64,000 nucleotides of DNA from assembly GCF_003601925.1 (NCBI RefSeq), contig NZ_QZWH01000004.1, forward strand, positions 113,085 through 177,084. Direction: 5' to 3'. Shown here piece by piece: positions 27,253 through 34,107 of this stretch (the stretch's first letter is position 1; the number at the start of each line of letters is the position of its first letter). The notes under the pieces are model-generated. The model saw nothing but the letters and a program-made list of their open reading frames with translations, was not told the origin of the DNA and ran no database searches. Source of the stretch: Buttiauxella izardii. GTDB lineage: Bacteria; Pseudomonadota; Gammaproteobacteria; Enterobacterales; Enterobacteriaceae. Made by a program: the position numbers and the translations under genes.

Positions 27253-28428
27253 ATGGCTAAAGGTATGCGGGTTAAGCTGGTTTACGAAGTGAGTCAGGAC
27301 CCAGACACAGGCGTCGAAGTCACCCGCTTAACGCCACCAGAGGTAACGTGTCATCGTAATTACTTCTATCAAAAATGCTTTACCCACGATGGCAGCAAGT
27401 TGCTGTTTGCTGGCGAGTTTGACGGCAACTGGAACTACTATCTGCTGGATATCGCCGCTGCCGAAGCCGTGCAATTAACGGAAGGAAACGGCGACAACAC
27501 CTTTGGCGGCTTCCTCTCACCTGATGACAAATCTCTTTATTATGTGAAGAACGAGCGCACGCTGCTGGAAGTCAATCTTGAGACTTTGGTGGAGCGCGAA
27601 GTGTATCGCGTTCCGGCTGACTGGGTCGGTTACGGTACCTGGGTGGCGAACAGCGATTGCACCAAATTAGTCGGTATCGAAATTTCCAAAGACGATTGGG
27701 TTCCGTTGAACGACTGGAAAATCTTCCATGACTTCTTCCACAAAGGGCCAAATTGCCGCTTGCTGCGCGTTGATTTGCAAACCGGCGAAAGCGCGGTTAT
27801 CCATCAGGAAAAAAACTGGCTCGGCCACCCGATTTACCGCCCGTTCGATGACAACACTGTCGCGTTCTGCCACGAAGGCCCGCATGATTTAGTCGATGCG
27901 CGCATGTGGATGGTTAACGAAGACGGCAGCAACGTGCGCAAAGTGAAAGAACATGCAGAAGGCGAAAGTTGCACGCACGAGTTCTGGGTGCCAAACGGTT
28001 CGTCGCTGATGTACGTTTCTTATTTGAAAGGCCAGCAAGGTCGCACCATTTATAGCTACAACCCGGACAGCGGAATTAACGAAGAAGTGATGCAAATGCC
28101 GGCATGTTCCCATTTGATGAGCAACTTCGATGGCACGCTTTTAGTCGGTGACGGTTCCGGGACGCCAGTGGATGTTAAAGACACCAGCGGTTATACCATT
28201 GATAACGATCCGTATTTGTACGCATTCGACGTGGCGAAGAAAGCTTATTTCCGCGTCGCTCGCCACGATACATCCTGGGCGACATTTGCTAATAGCCGCC
28301 AGGTAACGCATCCGCATCCTTCATTTACACCAGACGACAGCGCAATTCTGTTTAGCTCAGATAAAGACGGCAAACCGGCGCTGTATATTGCGAAAATGCC
28401 TGCGAACCCGGAATTAATTCCTGCCTGA
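27253..28428 (+). CDS. ogl: Oligogalacturonate lyase (PL22), copy 2
   Basis: A 391-residue paralogue of the lyase at 24859, alike along its full length (for example HRNYFYQKCF, NTFGGFLS, TYGxWVANSDC-type blocks). It has the same active-site segments: THEFWVPNG, PACSHLMSN and QVTHPHPSF. It differs in the third quarter, where it has a longer insertion (GDGSGTPVDVKDTSGYTIDN), and in its C-terminal tail. AAAGGAGAG precedes the ATG. It has its own KdgR box, and a strong terminator follows. Both copies look intact, so they may differ in preferred chain length or in regulation. Confidence 0.9.
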   Translation: MAKGMRVKLVYEVSQDPDTGVEVTRLTPPEVTCHRNYFYQKCFTHDGSKLLFAGEFDGNWNYYLLDIAAAEAVQLTEGNGDNTFGGFLSPDDKSLYYVKNERTLLEVNLETLVEREVYRVPADWVGYGTWVANSDCTKLVGIEISKDDWVPLNDWKIFHDFFHKGPNCRLLRVDLQTGESAVIHQEKNWLGHPIYRPFDDNTVAFCHEGPHDLVDARMWMVNEDGSNVRKVKEHAEGESCTHEFWVPNGSSLMYVSYLKGQQGRTIYSYNPDSGINEEVMQMPACSHLMSNFDGTLLVGDGSGTPVDVKDTSGYTIDNDPYLYAFDVAKKAYFRVARHDTSWATFANSRQVTHPHPSFTPDDSAILFSSDKDGKPALYIAKMPANPELIPA

Positions 28429-28462
28429 TATTCCCAAATATAGTGTGTGCCCTGTGTAGGCC

Positions 28463-28492
28463 TTGCCCTCTCATTATGAGAGGGCTTTTTTA
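28463..28492 (+). terminator. Terminator after ogl2
   Basis: Perfect palindrome GCCCTCTCA/TGAGAGGGC (28465-28485) followed by six T residues, 36 bases past the stop codon. Confidence 0.85.
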
Positions 28493-28575
28493 TATATCCC
28501 TACAAAACCAATATATTAATTGCGGGTCGAAAAAGCGACAGCACTACCCGACAACACTGACGGAATAATAATATA

Positions 28576-28604
28576 TAAAAAAGCCCCCGCTATTTGCGGA
28601 GGCC
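28576..28604 (-). terminator. Terminator after kdgM
   Basis: On the minus strand GCCTCCGC/GCGGGGGC pairs with one mismatch and is followed by six T residues, 33 bases beyond the kdgM stop. Confidence 0.75.
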
Positions 28605-28636
28605 TAAATTGAGGGTATTAGATACAGTTTAGATAA

Positions 28637-29323
28637 TCAGAAAGAATAAGCTACACCGACACGGAAACGAGTCTGACGTTCATCGGTACTTTTACTGCCC
28701 GCAACGTTACCCACTTCACCATACGGCGACCAGTTTTTATCAAGTTTATATGCCAGTTTTACGTTGTACTCATCTGAATCTTTATTGTTGTTAGAACGAA
28801 TTTGGTGGTCGCTCTTCGCATACACATAGTTCAGCTCGGTACGCCAGTCACCCAGCGCAAAGCCTGCCCAGACGTCACCACGGTTGACTTTGTCGTCTTC
28901 ATTTTTGGTGTTGTCATTTGGATAACGGGTATATTCAAAGCGATAACGCGCAGCCACATAGAAACCACTGTCGAAGCTATATTGCGCATGCAGATAAGGC
29001 TTCCAGGTTGTTTTGCTATCGTTACTGTCAATATTTAAACCCGGTGTGATAGCGATATTATCTGTCGCTTTCCAGCGCCAGTTAATCGATTCTTCATGGC
29101 CGCTGCCAACGATGTCAGTAAACGGCTGATCCTTATCTGTACCGCCAGACTTCCATTTTGCTTCAACGCCAAAACCAAGACCATTAGCAAACCGGTGGGA
29201 TACCGCTACACGGTCGCCATTTGAACCAGCATCAACATATTCGTGACGTAAATCCACAGTGACGGCTTGCGCTGCGACACTTACACCACAAAGAACAACT
29301 ACACCCAGAGCTTTCTTCAACAT
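28637..29323 (-). CDS. kdgM: Oligogalacturonate-specific outer membrane porin KdgM
   Basis: A 228-residue precursor of the KdgM family of small monomeric beta-barrel porins. The ATG at 29323 begins a clean signal peptide (MLKKALGVVVLCGVSVAAQA), with the mature start VTVDLRHEY as in KdgM. A frame extending 11 codons upstream would destroy it. The rest alternates polar and aromatic residues in about 12 strands and ends in Phe, the outer-membrane insertion signal. It admits oligogalacturonides to the periplasm, where TogB binds them. A KdgR box lies just upstream of the start codon. Confidence 0.9.
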   Translation of the reverse strand: MLKKALGVVVLCGVSVAAQAVTVDLRHEYVDAGSNGDRVAVSHRFANGLGFGVEAKWKSGGTDKDQPFTDIVGSGHEESINWRWKATDNIAITPGLNIDSNDSKTTWKPYLHAQYSFDSGFYVAARYRFEYTRYPNDNTKNEDDKVNRGDVWAGFALGDWRTELNYVYAKSDHQIRSNNNKDSDEYNVKLAYKLDKNWSPYGEVGNVAGSKSTDERQTRFRVGVAYSF

Positions 29324-29337
29324 AATCGCATTCCCTT

Positions 29338-29358
29338 CATTGAAATATCGTTTCATTA
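29338..29358. promoter_or_regulatory. KdgR-type operator at kdgM start
   Basis: CATTGAAATATCGTTTCATTA (GAAA-n5-TTTC core), centred about 25 bases upstream of the kdgM ATG, in the position also seen at kdgF. Confidence 0.65.
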
Positions 29359-29524
29359 TTATGAAACTGGATTTTATTTTTAAATGAACATTATTTTAGT
29401 GATCGGGATCGTAAATGTTTATGTCAAAATTCACATGTGGCAATATTCGTGATGGTTATCAACAAAACAAACTACAACACTCAACATTTGGCGACAGACA
29501 TCACATTAAAAAATCCAAAAACAT

Positions 29525-29545
29525 CATTGAAACAACTTTTCAACA
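29525..29545. promoter_or_regulatory. Second KdgR-type operator upstream of kdgM
   Basis: CATTGAAACAACTTTTCAACA, an imperfect palindrome about 200 bases upstream of kdgM. Paired KdgR boxes are known at kdgM genes of pectinolytic bacteria. Confidence 0.55.
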
Positions 29546-29686
29546 GCGTTTAATCTTATTTACATAAGAATGAACTGAGAACTTAAATGAAATTTAAACG
29601 GCATTGTGGAGAGTCATTAAATTGAGAAATGAGGTGAATTATGTGACGCAGTTAAATAAAACGGGGTGAAAGTGTGACGGAGATAA

Positions 29687-29718
29687 TAAAAAAGCACCTC
29701 CCGTGGGAAGTGCTTTTT
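29687..29718. terminator. Terminator of yqeF
   Basis: An interrupted palindrome AAAAAAGCACCTCCC/GGGAAGTGCTTTTTT with A and T runs on either side, 28 bases from the yqeF stop. It works in either direction. Confidence 0.8.
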
Positions 29719-29745
29719 TATTGATAAGAAACTCAATGTGGGAAA

Positions 29746-30927
29746 TTAATCTCTTTCTATTGCCAGCGCCACACCCTGCCCGCCGCCAATACACAACGTC
29801 GCCAGCCCTTTTTTGGCATCGCGCTTGATCATTTCATGCACCAGTGACACCAGAATACGGCAGCCGGACGCGCCAATCGGATGGCCTAACGCCAGCGCCC
29901 CGCCGTTAACATTCACTTTGCGCTCGTCCCATTCCAGCATTTTGCCCACTGAAAGCGCCTGTGCGGCAAAGGCTTCATTGGCTTCGATAAGATCCAGCTC
30001 CTCAAGCTTCCAGCCTGCACGTTCAAGGCAACGCTGAGTCGCGGTGACTGGCGCAATGCCCATATAAGCGGGATCGACGCCGACGCTGGCGAATGCCCGA
30101 ATACGCGCCAGCACCGGCAAATTTAACTCTTCGGCTTTGCTGGCGCTCATCATTAACACGGCGGCGGCACCGTCATTAATAGAAGACGCATTTCCGGCGG
30201 TTACGCTACCGGCGATATCAAAAGTTGGCCGCAATTGAGCTAACGCTTCCGCGCTGGCATCGGTGCGCGGCTGTTCGTCGGTATCAACTACCACCGACTT
30301 TCCGGCATTATTCTCAACCGTGATCGGGACGATTTCATCTTTAAAACGCCCGGCATCAATGGCCGCCCGCGCTTTATGTTGCGACGCCAGCGCGTAAGCA
30401 TCCTGGCTTTCGCGGCTGATACCGTATTCGCGGGCCAGGTTTTCGGCAGTGACGCCCATATGGTAGTCGTTGAACGCATCCCACAAGCCATCGTGAACCA
30501 GGCTGTCGATAAGCTGCGAATTGCCTAATCCCGCGCCGTTACGGCTGTCCGCCAAAACGTGTGGCGCACGGCTCATGTTTTCCTGGCCGCCCGCAATCAC
30601 TACGTCCGCTTCACCGCATTGAATGGCCTGCGTCGCAAGATGCAGTGCTTTCAGGCCCGATCCGCAGACGTCATTAATGGTGATGGCGGAAACAGACCAC
30701 GGTAAACCGCTGTTAAGCGCCGTTTGTCGCGCCGGGTTTTGCCCGGCACCTGCCGTCAAAACTTGCCCAAGGATCACTTCATCCACTTCTTGCTCGCTCA
30801 CGCCGCTGCGTTCGAGCAACGCTTTCACGACCGCACTTCCCAACTCCGAGGCGCTGCGCGGGGAAAGCGCCCCCTGAAAGCAGCCAATAGGGGTGCGTGC
30901 TGCCCCCACGATGACGACATCTTTCAT
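29746..30927 (-). CDS. yqeF: Thiolase YqeF (acetyl-CoA acetyltransferase family)
   Basis: A 393-residue degradative-type thiolase, equal in length to E. coli YqeF. The catalytic residues are the acylated Cys in NDVCGSGLKAL (near 88), His in GHPIGASG (near 348) and the second Cys in TLCIGGGQG (near 378). It should catalyse acetoacetyl-CoA thiolysis or condensation; the physiological role of YqeF is not established. The ATG at 30927 is used (GGAG 6 bases upstream), not the GTG one codon earlier. In E. coli yqeF follows kduI, so this gene marks the return to backbone order before the island that starts at 31161. Confidence 0.94.
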   Translation of the reverse strand: MKDVVIVGAARTPIGCFQGALSPRSASELGSAVVKALLERSGVSEQEVDEVILGQVLTAGAGQNPARQTALNSGLPWSVSAITINDVCGSGLKALHLATQAIQCGEADVVIAGGQENMSRAPHVLADSRNGAGLGNSQLIDSLVHDGLWDAFNDYHMGVTAENLAREYGISRESQDAYALASQHKARAAIDAGRFKDEIVPITVENNAGKSVVVDTDEQPRTDASAEALAQLRPTFDIAGSVTAGNASSINDGAAAVLMMSASKAEELNLPVLARIRAFASVGVDPAYMGIAPVTATQRCLERAGWKLEELDLIEANEAFAAQALSVGKMLEWDERKVNVNGGALALGHPIGASGCRILVSLVHEMIKRDAKKGLATLCIGGGQGVALAIERD

Positions 30928-31084
30928 CACTTACTCCACGTTCGACTGCTATTCAGGAATGGTTTAATCGCCGATATTCGGCCTGAGTCATTAATCACAC
31001 TGGAATGTAGCTTAAACTCGCCGGTCGGCAAGTTCGTGAGGCGTATTTTGAAGGTCTGCGCAGCATGTTGTGCTTCATCGCAGT

Positions 31085-31166
31085 GGTAGGTCGGATAAGC
31101 GACAGCGTCATCCGACAAAACCGGCGCACACGGTGGATGACGCTATCGCTTATCCGCCAACTACCG
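31085..31166. repeat. REP-like palindromic pair
   Basis: GGTAGGTCGGATAAGCGACA...TCATCCGAC followed by an inverted copy GGTGGATGACGCTATCGCTT...CTAC. Its right end supplies the stop codon of the small CheW-like gene, so the element may have trimmed that gene's end. It separates yqeF from the chemosensory island. Confidence 0.7.
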
Positions 31167-31523
31167 CGCCCAGCTTAATAACGGGACAATACTTTCATCC
31201 CACACCAAAGCCCTGAGCGCCGGTAACTGGCAGCATTGCGTTAATAAGTCAGGCAAAGGGTAAATATCGCTCTGCGTTAATATGACGTTTTCCAGTTTGC
31301 CCCACAAATACCAGCCCTGTTGTACACCGCTCGCCGGAACAATTAAGTGCAGATGCAGATCTTGCTCGGGTTCAGCCGGCAAGCCCAGCCAATGGCTGAA
31401 TCGCCCAATACCATCGGTTTCATAATCCACCAGCGAACAGCGCTGCACCTGCGTGGCAGGAATATAAAAGCGCTGTCTCCCGAGCGTAATGCGTACCGCC
31501 GAAAGATTAAGCTTGTGAGTCAT
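31161..31523 (-). CDS. Small CheW-like protein, last gene of chemosensory operon
   Basis: A 120-residue protein that overlaps the upstream cheW by 17 bp and closes the operon. The N-terminal strand pattern (LNLSAVRITLGRQRFYIPATQVQRC) and the C-terminal LRALVWDESIVPLLSW resemble the ends of a CheW fold, but the centre is shortened. I place it as a divergent second coupling protein, in the way that Wsp systems have two CheW proteins (WspB and WspD). The similarity is weak and the function is inferred from position. Its stop codon lies inside a REP-like element, so the C-terminus may have been truncated. Confidence 0.55.
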   Translation of the reverse strand: MTHKLNLSAVRITLGRQRFYIPATQVQRCSLVDYETDGIGRFSHWLGLPAEPEQDLHLHLIVPASGVQQGWYLWGKLENVILTQSDIYPLPDLLTQCCQLPALRALVWDESIVPLLSWAR

Positions 31524-32028
31524 AGCCGCTGATTTCCAGGTATCGCGCGAAGACTAAGTCTAAGTCCAGTAACGCGAAATAGTCCGACCCGACCGGCACA
31601 ATCCCCACCACCACTTTCTGCATATTGGCTGATAAATTATCCGCTGCCGGGTGAATCTGGCTTTCGGCCACATCCAGTACATCAACGAGTTTATCGACCA
31701 GAATCCCGCTTTGCATTTTCTTGCCACGGCCAATCAGGATGGTGCGCTTGCCGGTTTCTTGTGAAGGCGTGTCGAGCAGATGATTAATATTAATCACCGA
31801 TTCCACGCGCCCACGGTGGTTGATCACCCCTTCGAGAGATGCCGGGCAACCCGGCACCCAGGAAATCGGGCGCTCGGCCAAAATCTCTTTAATTTGCGAA
31901 CCGTAAAATGCGAACTTTTTCTCCGCCAGCTTGAACAACACCAGGCTGCGCTGCGGCTCATCCACGTTGGCGATTTCGCGGTTTTCGTCTTGATAGTGAC
32001 TTAAGATTTGTTCCAGTTGCTCGCTCAT
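31507..32028 (-). CDS. cheW: CheW-family coupling protein
   Basis: A 173-residue protein with a CheW domain from about residue 25 (LVLFKLAEKKFAFYGSQIKEI, VPGCPASLEGVINHRGRVES.IN, GILVDKLVDVLDV). The GVINHRG block, near the classic ...G.IN.RG.., is the contact region for receptor and CheA P5. It should tie the Cache chemoreceptor to the hybrid CheA of this operon. Its ATG overlaps the stop of the diguanylate cyclase gene (ATGA). This is not a flagellar-locus cheW, as no motility genes are near. Confidence 0.88.
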   Translation of the reverse strand: MSEQLEQILSHYQDENREIANVDEPQRSLVLFKLAEKKFAFYGSQIKEILAERPISWVPGCPASLEGVINHRGRVESVININHLLDTPSQETGKRTILIGRGKKMQSGILVDKLVDVLDVAESQIHPAADNLSANMQKVVVGIVPVGSDYFALLDLDLVFARYLEISGYDSQA

Positions 32029-33713
32029 GCGACATCCTTATCATCGGCGAGGCAATAGCGGTTGCGACCATGTTGTTTCGCGCAATACAGCGCCTGGTCC
32101 GCACGCTCACGAATAGATTCGATTTTGTCGCCCGGCTGCCACGAGGCAATTCCCGCACTGAAGGTGTTACTAAAACGAGTCTGATTCACCGAGAAGTAAA
32201 TCTTTTCAAAGCCCTGACGCAGCCTTTCCACCACTGCCGCCGCCTGTTCTTTGGTGGTCGCGGGCATGATAATCGCGAACTCTTCGCCGCCGTAACGCCC
32301 GACGATATCGGTGCTGCGCAAGCGGTGAGAGAAGAGCTGCGAAATCCCCAGAATCACCTGGTCGCCCGCCACATGCCCGTAGGTGTCATTGATATTTTTG
32401 AAGTGATCCAAATCGACCATCACCAGGCTGAATGGAATGCCGCTGTAATTGGATTCGGTAATCGCACTTTCCAGATAATGCGTAGTGGTCGAGTGGTTAT
32501 ACAACCCGGTCAGGCTGTCCTGCGACATACGCGCCCGCAAAGTACGCATTCTTTCCGCGCGAATCGACACCGCATTAATCAGCTCCTGCGGGTCAGCCTG
32601 CTTAATAATAAAGTCTTCAGCGCCGGTGCTCATCGCCCCAAACTGGGTCTTTTTATTGGTTTCGCTGGAGAGATACGCAATCGGCAAACCGATGTGCTGC
32701 GGGATCTGACGGATCAGTTTCGTCAGCTCTTCGCCGCTGTAATCCGGCATGTGGAAGTCCATCAGCACGATATCAATCGGATGGGTGTTCAGCACGTTTA
32801 GCAAATGAGGAACTTGCGTCAAAACATGAACTTCCATGCCCGCCATGCGCAGCATTTCCGCGTTGTATTGCGCGACTTCCGGCTCATCGTCAATCAACAA
32901 AACCTGATACGGTTTTTTCAGCGAAGGCTGCGTTAAACGGTGCAGTTCCTGAACCAAATCCGTTGTCGATGCCGGTTTCACGTAATAACCGTCGCACCCG
33001 GCTTTAATCGCGTTGATGCGGGCGTGGAAATGGCTGTGGCAGGAAAGATAGAGCACCGGAAACGGCGTGCCGACTTTCTTTTTCAGGTCGGACATCGCCA
33101 GCGGGCCGCCGTAGGCGTGCTCCGGGAAACTCACATCCATAATCACGACCGACGGCGGCTGCGAAATAACTGCCTTGGTGAAATCGGCGGTGTTGGTAAA
33201 CACGTAGCAAATAAAGCCAAAACAGCGCAACTGCGTCGCCAGTAGTTCGGCCTGTTCACTTTCATCGTCACACAGGTAAACCGGCTTGATGGTGCGATTG
33301 ATCGCCACTTCTTCCTGGCTCGAGGCGGCAATCGGGAATTTCACCAGCGAATCACCGCCACGGCGCGCGCTTTCTGCCTGCTCTTCGGTTAAGACGTAAA
33401 GTTGCTGCACTAACGCTTCCAGCTTTTGGTAGAGCGAGTCGGGAAGCGTATTGCTCACCAACATATGCTCACCTTCCGCCGCCAGGCTGGCGATTTTAGT
33501 AAAGCCAAACGAGGCGCTGGTGCCATGAATGCTGTGCAATAAAAGGTGCAATTGCTTGCTGTCAGCTTCCGTCGGTTCAACCGTCAATTTCGCCAGCAGG
33601 CCGTCCGCTTGCTTGAGCATTTCAGGAATGCGTTGCAAAAAGCGCTGGCGTAAACGAGCGATTTTATCCTGCGCGGTGTTCATCGTATTTTGCGTCAATT
33701 GTTGATTCATCAT
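32025..33713 (-). CDS. Response regulator diguanylate cyclase, HPT-REC-REC-GGDEF
   Basis: A 562-residue output protein of the chemosensory operon. An HPT domain (about 15-115) has His63 in LHSIHGTSASFG. REC1 (145-260) has Asp193 (VIMDVSFP) and Lys246 (YYVKP). REC2 (268-385) has Asp319 (VLMDFHMP) and Lys371. The GGDEF domain (400-555) has the active GGEEF at 475-479 and an inhibitory-site RxxD (RSTD, 466-469). All phospho-sites look intact, so it should make c-di-GMP under phosphorelay control, with product inhibition. The Wsp analogue WspR has just one REC; the added HPT and second REC are unusual. It overlaps cheW by 4 bp. Confidence 0.9.
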   Translation of the reverse strand: MMNQQLTQNTMNTAQDKIARLRQRFLQRIPEMLKQADGLLAKLTVEPTEADSKQLHLLLHSIHGTSASFGFTKIASLAAEGEHMLVSNTLPDSLYQKLEALVQQLYVLTEEQAESARRGGDSLVKFPIAASSQEEVAINRTIKPVYLCDDESEQAELLATQLRCFGFICYVFTNTADFTKAVISQPPSVVIMDVSFPEHAYGGPLAMSDLKKKVGTPFPVLYLSCHSHFHARINAIKAGCDGYYVKPASTTDLVQELHRLTQPSLKKPYQVLLIDDEPEVAQYNAEMLRMAGMEVHVLTQVPHLLNVLNTHPIDIVLMDFHMPDYSGEELTKLIRQIPQHIGLPIAYLSSETNKKTQFGAMSTGAEDFIIKQADPQELINAVSIRAERMRTLRARMSQDSLTGLYNHSTTTHYLESAITESNYSGIPFSLVMVDLDHFKNINDTYGHVAGDQVILGISQLFSHRLRSTDIVGRYGGEEFAIIMPATTKEQAAAVVERLRQGFEKIYFSVNQTRFSNTFSAGIASWQPGDKIESIRERADQALYCAKQHGRNRYCLADDKDVA

Positions 33714-33724
33714 GATTACTTAAT

Positions 33725-34087
33725 TTATTGAGCAGCAACGTCTGGGTTAAGAATCTCGTTCACTACGGCCACTAATCTTTCAGCCATATTCTCGTCTTTC
33801 TTCACCCAGCAATCCGGGATGATAGTGATGTCGGTCATCTCACTGGCGCTGAGTAACACAAACGGTTTTTTCCAGCCGTTAGCCCGCAGCATCTCTAACA
33901 AATCCAGGCCGGTAATGTCCGGCATATGGAAATCGCTGATCACCAGATTTATCTCGGGATCAGAGTCCAGATGGGCCAATGCGGTCATGGCGCTTTCGGC
34001 GATAATCACTTCATAGCCGCTCATTTCCAGAAATACCGAAGCCAGTTCAGCCGAAAACAGATCGTCATCTACTAATAAAACACGCAT
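33725..34087 (-). CDS. Single-domain response regulator (CheY-like)
   Basis: A 120-residue stand-alone receiver. Acid pocket residues are in RVLLVDDD, the phospho-acceptor Asp is in LVISDFHMPD and the conserved Lys in CWVKKDE, so it is phosphorylatable. The ATG at 34087 has AAGTGAG upstream; a GTG start at 34114, overlapping the end of cheA, would add nine residues. With no flagellar motor gene nearby, it may act as a phosphate sink or bridge between CheA and the HPT of the cyclase encoded 11 bp downstream. Confidence 0.85.
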   Translation of the reverse strand: MRVLLVDDDLFSAELASVFLEMSGYEVIIAESAMTALAHLDSDPEINLVISDFHMPDITGLDLLEMLRANGWKKPFVLLSASEMTDITIIPDCWVKKDENMAERLVAVVNEILNPDVAAQ

Positions 34088-34107
34088 TTTTTTCTCACTT
34101 AGAGCTG

